A program made the translations under genes and the position numbers. DNA of 25,196 nucleotides, from positions 1 through 25,196 of the forward strand of contig CAYRSH010000021.1 of NCBI GenBank assembly GCA_964426895.1, given 5' to 3'. Shown here in pieces: positions 22,482 to 25,196 of the stretch. The DNA is from Caldipriscus sp964426895 (GTDB lineage Bacteria > Hydrothermota > Hydrothermia > LBFQ01). Position 1 is the first letter of the stretch, and each line of letters opens with the position of its first letter. Below the pieces are notes generated by a model. The model was not told the DNA's origin and did no database searches. It saw nothing but the letters and a program-made list of their open reading frames with translations.

Positions 22482-25021
22482 ATCACACCCTTCAAAGCCT
22501 CTTCAAGCCCTTTAATATCCTTTATTTTCCCCTCGGCTTTAACATCGCTTCCACCCCCTCCTCCTCCCAAATCCTTTGTTATCTTTGAAATTATCTCCTT
22601 TGCCGAAACTTTCCCGTTTAATCCGTTCCCTATTCTGATATGTATAAAACCCCTATCCTTTGGATGTTCCGATACGAGAATGGTTATTCCAGAGGGCTCC
22701 GATACCTTATCCCCAACCCTTCTAAGGGCATCCTTTGGTAATGGCGCAATTCCGTATATAACCTTAAATTCCCCCTTATCCATAACTTTAACCCTTTCGG
22801 CATATATTTCCGCAAGTTTATCATAAATTGAATTGAGTTCCCCTTCAAGTTGCTTATACTCCTCCAAGCGTTTGTTAATCACCTTCGGCAAATCATTTAT
22901 ACCCGTGTTGAGTAATCCGGCCGAAGTCTTTAATATATCCCTCTGTTCTTGGATATACCTTAAAGCCCTCTCACCAACCAATGCCTCTATTCTCCTCGTT
23001 CCGGCTGACACGCTTTCCTCTTTTGTTATGATAAAAACCCCAATATCCCCCGTCCTACCAACATGCGTTCCCCCGCACAGTTCCTTTGAGAAATCTCCAA
23101 TGGTTATAACCCTAACTATTTCGCCGTATTTTTCCTCAAAAATGGCAATGGCACCCTCTTTTACCGCCTCCCTATAAGGTTTATACTCCTGTGAAACCGG
23201 GATATTTTCTCTTATTTTCTCATTTACCAACCTTTCAATTTCCTTTATTTCCTCTTCGGATAAGGGTTTTGGGTGGGAAAAGTCAAACCTCAACCTCTCC
23301 CTTTCAACCAAAGAACCCTGCTGCCTTACATGATGACCCAAAATAGCCCTTAAAGATGCGTGAAGAAGATGTGTTGAAGTATGCGCCCTTCTCGCGGCAT
23401 TTCTTTCCTTTTCGGAAACTAAGAGATCACATTCATCCCCGATATTGACGCTTCCCTTTAATTTCCCGTAATGTATTATATCCATTCCTATCCTTTTCGT
23501 ATCCTCAACCCCAAATTCCCAACCGTTGCCCTTAATAATCCCCACATCACCTACCTGCCCTCCACCTTCCGGATAAAAAGGTGTTTCAAAACATACCAAT
23601 GCATCCATATTGTTTATTTTCCCGATTTTTGCCACCCGAGATTTCCATCGCAAGTTATCATACCCAACAAACTTTGAACCCGTGTAATCCTCGGAAACTT
23701 TTAACCATTCGGGTATTAAGAGTTTAAACTTCGCGCTTTCCCTTGACCTTTCCTTTGCTTTTTCCATCTCCCCCCAAAATCCTTGCCAGTCAATTTTTAT
23801 TTTATAGGTTGTTGCCCAGTCGTCTATCATGTCCTGTGGTATCCCATATGTGTCATATAGGGTGAAAGCCGTCTTACCGTCCAATATACCCCTTTCCTTT
23901 GCGTTTTCAAGGCTTTCAATTAAAGCCGGAATAGCCCTACCGAGTGTATTCAAAAACCTTTCCTCTTCGTTTTTAATAATCTCCTTGGTCGTTTTGATAT
24001 TTTCCCTTACCTCGGGATACACATCCCCCATAATATCCGCTACAACATCTGCCACCTTATAAATTATTGGCTCCGCTATATTTAACTTTTGGGCAAACCT
24101 GTAAGCCCTCCTCAAAATCCTCCTCAAAACATAACCCCTGCCGAAGTTTGAAGGGTATATACCGTCGGATATTGCAAAGACTAATGCCCTTGTATGGTCG
24201 GCTATAACCCTATGAGGTGCTCCGGTTTCATATGTGTATTTAACCCCTGTTATATCCTCTATAAAGTTTATTATGGGCATAAACAGATCCGTTTCATAGT
24301 TGGAATATGTACCCTGTAAAACCGAGGCTATTCTTTCCAAACCCATACCGGTATCTATGTTCTTTTTGGGTAAAGGTTCCAAAGTGCCATCCGCTTTGCG
24401 GTTAAACTGCATAAAAACGAGATTCCACAACTCCAAAAACCTCTCACCTTCATCCTTTGGGGTTTTTTGATTTGGATCGGCTTCTTCTCCCAAATCGTAA
24501 ATTATTTCGGAAGATGGTCCGCATGGGCCGACATCACCCATTTCCCAAAAGTTATCCTTGGCACCCATTTTTACGATTCTATCGGGGCTTACTCCAACCT
24601 CATCCCTCCAAATGCTATAAGCCTCCTCATCTTCCTCGTATACGGTTATCCATAACCTATCCTTGGGGATTTTGAAAACTTCCGTTAAAAGTTCCCAAGC
24701 CCAAGCAATGGCTTCCCTTTTAAAGTAATCCCCAAAACTGAAATTACCAAGCATTTCAAAAAATGTGTGGTGTCTCCTCGTAAATCCCACATTATCCAGG
24801 TCGTTATGCTTTCCACCCGCCCTTAAACACTTTTGTACGGATGCGGCCCTTTTGAAAGGGGGTTCCATCTCCCCGAGAAAATAGGGTTTAAACTGGTTCA
24901 TCCCAGCATTTGTAAATAAAAGCGTGGGATCCGGTGGTAATAATGGAGAGGACGGAACAATGGTATGCCCTCTTTCTTTAAAAAACTCCAAAAAAACCTT
25001 TCTAATTTCCTTTGATTTCAC
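22478..25021 (-). CDS. alaS: Alanyl-tRNA synthetase
   Basis: This 847-residue enzyme attaches alanine to tRNA-Ala and to the tmRNA in this window, both recognised by G3-U70. Catalytic-domain motifs: LLFTNAGMNQFKPYFLG (about 34-50), RRHHTFFEMLGNFSFGDYF (82-100) and NIDTGMGLERIASVLQG. The editing domain has the zinc-type HTSTH (about 547-551) and CGGTH (about 649-653), both complete. The C-terminal DHHA1 oligomerisation domain ends with a six-glycine GGGGGGSD stretch. The start is GTG 25021, eight bases after TATAAT. It heads the alaS-rlmB-prfA operon. Confidence 0.96.
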   Translation of the reverse strand: MKSKEIRKVFLEFFKERGHTIVPSSPLLPPDPTLLFTNAGMNQFKPYFLGEMEPPFKRAASVQKCLRAGGKHNDLDNVGFTRRHHTFFEMLGNFSFGDYFKREAIAWAWELLTEVFKIPKDRLWITVYEEDEEAYSIWRDEVGVSPDRIVKMGAKDNFWEMGDVGPCGPSSEIIYDLGEEADPNQKTPKDEGERFLELWNLVFMQFNRKADGTLEPLPKKNIDTGMGLERIASVLQGTYSNYETDLFMPIINFIEDITGVKYTYETGAPHRVIADHTRALVFAISDGIYPSNFGRGYVLRRILRRAYRFAQKLNIAEPIIYKVADVVADIMGDVYPEVRENIKTTKEIIKNEEERFLNTLGRAIPALIESLENAKERGILDGKTAFTLYDTYGIPQDMIDDWATTYKIKIDWQGFWGEMEKAKERSRESAKFKLLIPEWLKVSEDYTGSKFVGYDNLRWKSRVAKIGKINNMDALVCFETPFYPEGGGQVGDVGIIKGNGWEFGVEDTKRIGMDIIHYGKLKGSVNIGDECDLLVSEKERNAARRAHTSTHLLHASLRAILGHHVRQQGSLVERERLRFDFSHPKPLSEEEIKEIERLVNEKIRENIPVSQEYKPYREAVKEGAIAIFEEKYGEIVRVITIGDFSKELCGGTHVGRTGDIGVFIITKEESVSAGTRRIEALVGERALRYIQEQRDILKTSAGLLNTGINDLPKVINKRLEEYKQLEGELNSIYDKLAEIYAERVKVMDKGEFKVIYGIAPLPKDALRRVGDKVSEPSGITILVSEHPKDRGFIHIRIGNGLNGKVSAKEIISKITKDLGGGGGGSDVKAEGKIKDIKGLEEALKGVI

Positions 25022-25029
25022 GGGCGAAA

Positions 25030-25035
25030 ATTATA
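25030..25035 (-). promoter_or_regulatory. -10 element for the alaS operon
   Basis: TATAAT on the minus strand lies 8 bases before the alaS GTG and 20 bases after the stop of the Uma2-like gene. No clear -35 and no Shine-Dalgarno sequence. A leaderless transcript beginning near GUG is expected. Confidence 0.55.
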
Positions 25036-25055
25036 AGGTTGAAGGGATTTTGATA

Positions 25056-25196
25056 TTAAAACACCTCTTTTAAATCAACCTCTAAGCCTTCTAAAACCTT
25101 GCTTTTAACCTTACCCTCCTTTTCTGCAAAGGAGTAAAGTTCATACTTTCCGCCTTCGTTTAAAACCCATACCTCCATTGCCTTTTCATCGGGATA
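25056..25196 (-). CDS. Uma2-family (DUF820) endonuclease-like protein, C-terminal end (partial)
   Basis: The last 46 residues of a gene that runs off the right edge. YPDEKAMEVWVLNEGGKYEL followed by KVLEGLEVDLKEVF matches the usual ending of Uma2 proteins (IVDPEEKxVEVYxL...SxVLPGLxxDLxEIF). Uma2 proteins have a PD-(D/E)XK nuclease fold and are abundant in cyanobacteria and many thermophiles; their biological role is poorly known. The catalytic residues lie upstream of the window, so activity cannot be judged. Confidence 0.68.
   Translation of the reverse strand, partial: YPDEKAMEVWVLNEGGKYELYSFAEKEGKVKSKVLEGLEVDLKEVF

Overview
The window is 25 kb of gene-dense bacterial chromosome with very short gaps, many 4-base start/stop overlaps (ATGA) and heavy use of AGG and ATA codons. 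Four putative outer-membrane barrels or receptors and a heptosyltransferase-like enzyme point to a two-membraned (Gram-negative-type) cell, and the codon bias suggests a thermophile. It looks like an uncultured deep-branching lineage, perhaps of the WOR-3/Hydrothermae kind, but that placement is a guess. All three stop codons end intact genes and a type-1 release factor is present, so the genetic code looks standard.

Layout. (1) 1-640: the 3' end of a nuoF-like gene and a complete one-piece tmRNA (ssrA) with all four pseudoknots and a short ANANYALAA tag. (2) 665-3186 (+): an acyl-CoA dehydrogenase, then an operon of a short-armed HU/IHF-like protein, a 30-residue AURKAIP1/COX24-type basic protein, a small barrel-like protein and tsaB. 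(3) 3123-4544: a BadF/GlcNAc-kinase-type sugar kinase overlapping the end of tsaB, then two broken genes (Spy/CpxP-like and CDGSH iron-sulfur). (4) 4585-6599 (-): purS, an SPFH/prohibitin protein and an outer-membrane barrel. (5) 6600-9251: an AT-rich stretch with about nine copies of TTTAGACA (including a perfect 20-bp palindrome), followed by three decayed genes: an HsdR-N-like nuclease, MEMO1 and the radical SAM enzyme AmrS. (6) 9324-13167 (+): nuoD, a TonB-receptor-like protein and a YacP/NYN nuclease-like protein. (7) 13130-17854 (-): an 89-residue unknown, a membrane-anchored von Willebrand A protein, a barrel, holA and a glycosyltransferase. (8) 17884-25021 (-): uvrA, and an alaS-rlmB-prfA operon. 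(9) The 3' end of an Uma2-family gene.

The strongest window-wide signal is at gene starts. Nearly every gene that begins a transcription unit has a TATAAT or TAAAAT hexamer 6-11 bases before its start codon and no Shine-Dalgarno sequence, as expected for leaderless mRNAs, while some internal operon genes have good Shine-Dalgarno sites. A second pattern is that the exported proteins start with hydrophobic leaders of only about 8-12 residues. The third is the concentration of lesions in 4.0-4.5 kb and 6.9-9.25 kb, with intact conserved genes elsewhere. I see no convincing new defence or biosynthetic system. The open questions are the TTTAGACA repeat cluster and the vWA/barrel envelope operon.
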